From Ciona intestinalis (Eukaryota > Chordata > Ascidiacea > Phlebobranchia > Cionidae), in contig NC_020168.2 in assembly GCF_000224145.3 (NCBI RefSeq), positions 2,181,171 through 2,245,170 on the forward strand: DNA of 64,000 nt, written 5' to 3'. This document shows positions 62,101-64,000 of the stretch, piece by piece; within the stretch, counting starts at the first letter, position 1; each line of letters begins with the position of its first letter. The translations under genes were made by a program, and so were the position numbers. The notes below the pieces were generated by a model. That model searched no databases. It saw only the letters and a list, made by a program, of their open reading frames with translations, and was not told the DNA's origin.

Positions 62101-64000
62101 TTGCTGACCCTTGTTGTTGCAAATACACAATCTCTCTAGGGGAAAGGTCATTGACATTATCACCACTTGGTTTGTATTGTTCATTGGTAGGTTGAAGCAA
62201 TTCAGCAACTTCATATGTTGTGTTAGCCGATGATGCTTCTAGTAAACTTCCCATGCTCGACACAAGTGCTGTAAAAGCAAGTTAGGAACTAAAGAGGTTT
62301 TTAGAGTAAACCTAAACAACTTTTGGTTTGAAGAGAATGCCTTTTGCACGAAGAGATAAGTTGCTTTTTTTGCGACCTAGTAGTCAATATTTAGTTTAAA
62401 TTTCAGAAGGCTATGCATATGAAAAGTAATAGGAGGATTGATGTGGATATTGTAATATCTTTATACCTGATGCAATGCCCACGACATTCTCAGCATCCAA
62501 AGTTCCTTCATCTGCATCCAATGCTTCCAACATAGATTGACCTAACCTCTTTACCACAGTGCTACCACTGAAGGTGGCTTCCTCTGAAAGATGCTCAAAC
62601 TTTATTGTGGATTCACGAAGAACATTTGACATCTGAAACATATCATTTGCTGTACGTGTTCCGCTTGTGCTATTCAACATGTCATCTAATGCATCAATGA
62701 ATTTTGTGCGGATCTGTTAAAAAATAAAATGTATTTTTAAACTTGGTCTATTGCAAATTTTTTTTTTGTATTTTGAAGGTTTTAGATTAGATGAAGTTAA
62801 ATTTAACAAAGACATTGATTTTGTATTAGTTTTTCAAGTATAATGTTAAAATGTGTTAATAACCTGAACCCTGTCATCATATTCCCACTCAGAATAATCA
62901 TCATAATCTTCATCTTCTGTGAACATAGCACTTGCTAACTGACCTAGACCTGCAACATCTTGGGTCATAGCTGAAAAAAACAAATATATTGCGATAGAGG
63001 TAAGTCAGGCAAAGTGTTTACAATCTATGTGCAGCATGCATTTGCACCAAGAAGAGAACACAAAACATAAAAAGTAAAAGAAACTATTTTATTAGCCAAC
63101 TTTGTCTTAAGTCTAATTCAATTTCTTTGCCTAATCCCTATATAAATTCAAAGTGATTACAACACTCATCTAATAAGGTTCAAATGAAACTACAACTTGA
63201 TCTCACATGAAAGTCCTAGATTCCTAAGTGTTGAGTTTCTATCACTTGAAGTGGACGGCGTGACTCGCATTTTAACTTTTGTTGTTGCACAGAAAGTTCT
63301 TCGCTTGCAAATATTAACGATAACTTCTAATGTGTAGTTGTTCTCCTTCAATCCTCTTGCTAAAAAAACAGACTTTAACATTTTTTACCGATTGAACCAC
63401 TGTGACACTCTAACTACAACAACGTTGAATTTTTATATTTACCAAAAAAAAAACATTCTTTAGACTACTTGGTTGAATTTAAAAAGCTTAAAACAAATTA
63501 AAATTTCCAGTTACAAACTACTTACGAACAATTGTGGGTGAAGTTCTTCCTGAAGATGAATGAGTGAGCAATGTCAAGTAACCTGAAGAGTTACTGTAAA
63601 AGGAATATGTAAGCTGAAATGTTTCCACTTGATCAAATGACCAATCTGCTATCCAATCAGTGCAGCGAAAAACAAATCGAGTGTCCAATGCTTGTCCTCC
63701 TTCCGGTGTCACAAAGCAACTAAGCATAAACAATATATGTTACATCTGTAAAAAGTCTTGATCAACACTCAATGAAATTAAAAATAAGAGAGAATATCGC
63801 CAATGAATGGACATGTAATATTATAAAATGAATTATAAAGAAGATCATCAAAAAAACTGTTGGATTTAAAAGGATCTACAAGACCACTAATGTGTCCAAT
63901 AAAAATTATATATTGAATTAGACTTAAATGATTTCTAACAATGTGCATCATCTTAACAGGAAGTAAATAAACTACCTTCCCCCATATGGTGGTTCATCAG
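53157..64000 (-). CDS. Polycystin-1 family protein with REJ, GPS and PLAT regions (3' part)
   Basis: The gene continues beyond the right edge. Exons read leftward: an exon crossing the edge (ends ~63976), 63719-63526 (REJ-type, FRCTDWIADWSFD), 63360-63207, ~62970-62865, ~62714-62468, ~62268-62068, ~61888-61672, ~61590-61418, ~60900-60461, ~60262-60022, then PLAT exons ~59868-59706 (YKISVVTGMVRGAGTKSTVYM), ~59520-59355 and ~59130-59035. Membrane segments follow near 58780-58620, 58370-58190, 58090-57970 and 57690. The TOP domain lies at ~56725-55945 (DFLPSIYPQ, FWIDRRSRAVIVEMTIYN). The pore-side helices end near 54838-54750 (FFVFSSHITFLLVNLFIGLIDILF). The last exon, 53366-53157, is charged and helical and ends ELKYL. 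AATAAA (minus) lies at 53102-53097. PKD1/PKD1L/PKDREJ proteins couple a large extracellular region to a polycystin channel. The combination fits PKDREJ or PKD1-like; which one is not settled. Most inner exon edges are approximate. Confidence 0.88.
53410..53560 (+). repeat. tRNA-derived SINE-like sequence
   Basis: TGGCAAAGTGG resembles an RNA polymerase III A box and GGGTTCAAGGC a B box, about 45 bp apart. The following stretch, TTTGCCATCATAGGCC through TTGGGCAAGACAC, resembles a SINE body. It lies in the intron before the last polycystin exon. The cloverleaf is not preserved well enough for a tRNA gene. Confidence 0.6.
54518..54586. repeat. Imperfect tandem duplication of about 34 bp
   Basis: TTTTGTTAGTATACAAAGAA and TTTGGTAGTAAACAAAGAAC, each followed by CAAGCACATTT, stand in tandem in a polycystin intron. 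Confidence 0.6.
61270..61386. mobile_element. Degraded hAT-like end
   Basis: CCAATATAGAG/CATATTGGCCCGCG and the terminal GTTTGGAAACCCCTG resemble hAT ends of the type ...GGGAACCACTG. A similar remnant (AAGTTTGAGAAACACTGG) is near 997-1014. No target duplication was found for either. Confidence 0.35.

Overview
The window is eukaryotic, AT-rich and intron-dense. Short exons have GT/AG junctions, introns are mostly a few hundred bases, and small inverted-repeat transposons are common. Gene content and architecture point to an invertebrate deuterostome, most likely a Ciona-type tunicate: chordate-style CENP-E, ERCC6L and ZC3H7 together with a REJ/PLAT polycystin and compact intergenic spaces. This placement is an inference; no database was searched. 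There are three runs of N (4980-5029, 27283-27332, 29346-29470).

Layout. (1) 129-7398, + strand: 3' part of an ERCC6L/PICH-like SNF2 translocase. (2) About 8980-10460, - strand: a 2'-5'-oligoadenylate synthetase (OAS)-like nucleotidyltransferase, convergent with (1). (3) 11175-11811, - strand: a small protein with three C2H2 fingers. (4) 13285-22690, + strand: two RRMs followed, in frame through spliced exons, by a ZC3H7-type protein (TPR-like N-terminus, CCCH fingers, one C2H2 finger). A stop and two AATAAA signals directly after the RRM exon would allow a short RRM-only product. (5) 24380-47615, + strand: a complete CENP-E kinesin of roughly 2,700 residues with one 3.5-kb coiled-coil exon and a C-terminal CKQQ prenylation box. 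Motor exons 6-9 and the start of exon 10 appear twice around an N gap, most simply as two haplotypes left in the assembly. (6) 48250-51905, + strand: a complete ionotropic glutamate receptor in seven exons. (7) 53157-64000, - strand: 3' part of a polycystin-1 family protein (REJ, GPS, PLAT, multiple membrane segments, TOP domain) running off the right edge.

ERCC6L and CENP-E are both mitotic proteins and ZC3H7 is RNA-binding; the receptor and the polycystin are membrane proteins. Nothing indicates an operon joining these genes, although a two-cistron reading of the RRM/ZC3H7 locus cannot be excluded. Mobile DNA is the other main content: several hAT-like elements with 8-bp target duplications, one with its empty site visible in the duplicated copy; nested insertions; a long-inverted-repeat MITE family; a 'GGGACACC' MITE family; a near-perfect 145-bp foldback; and a tRNA-like SINE. 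No rRNA, CRISPR array or convincing tRNA gene was seen.
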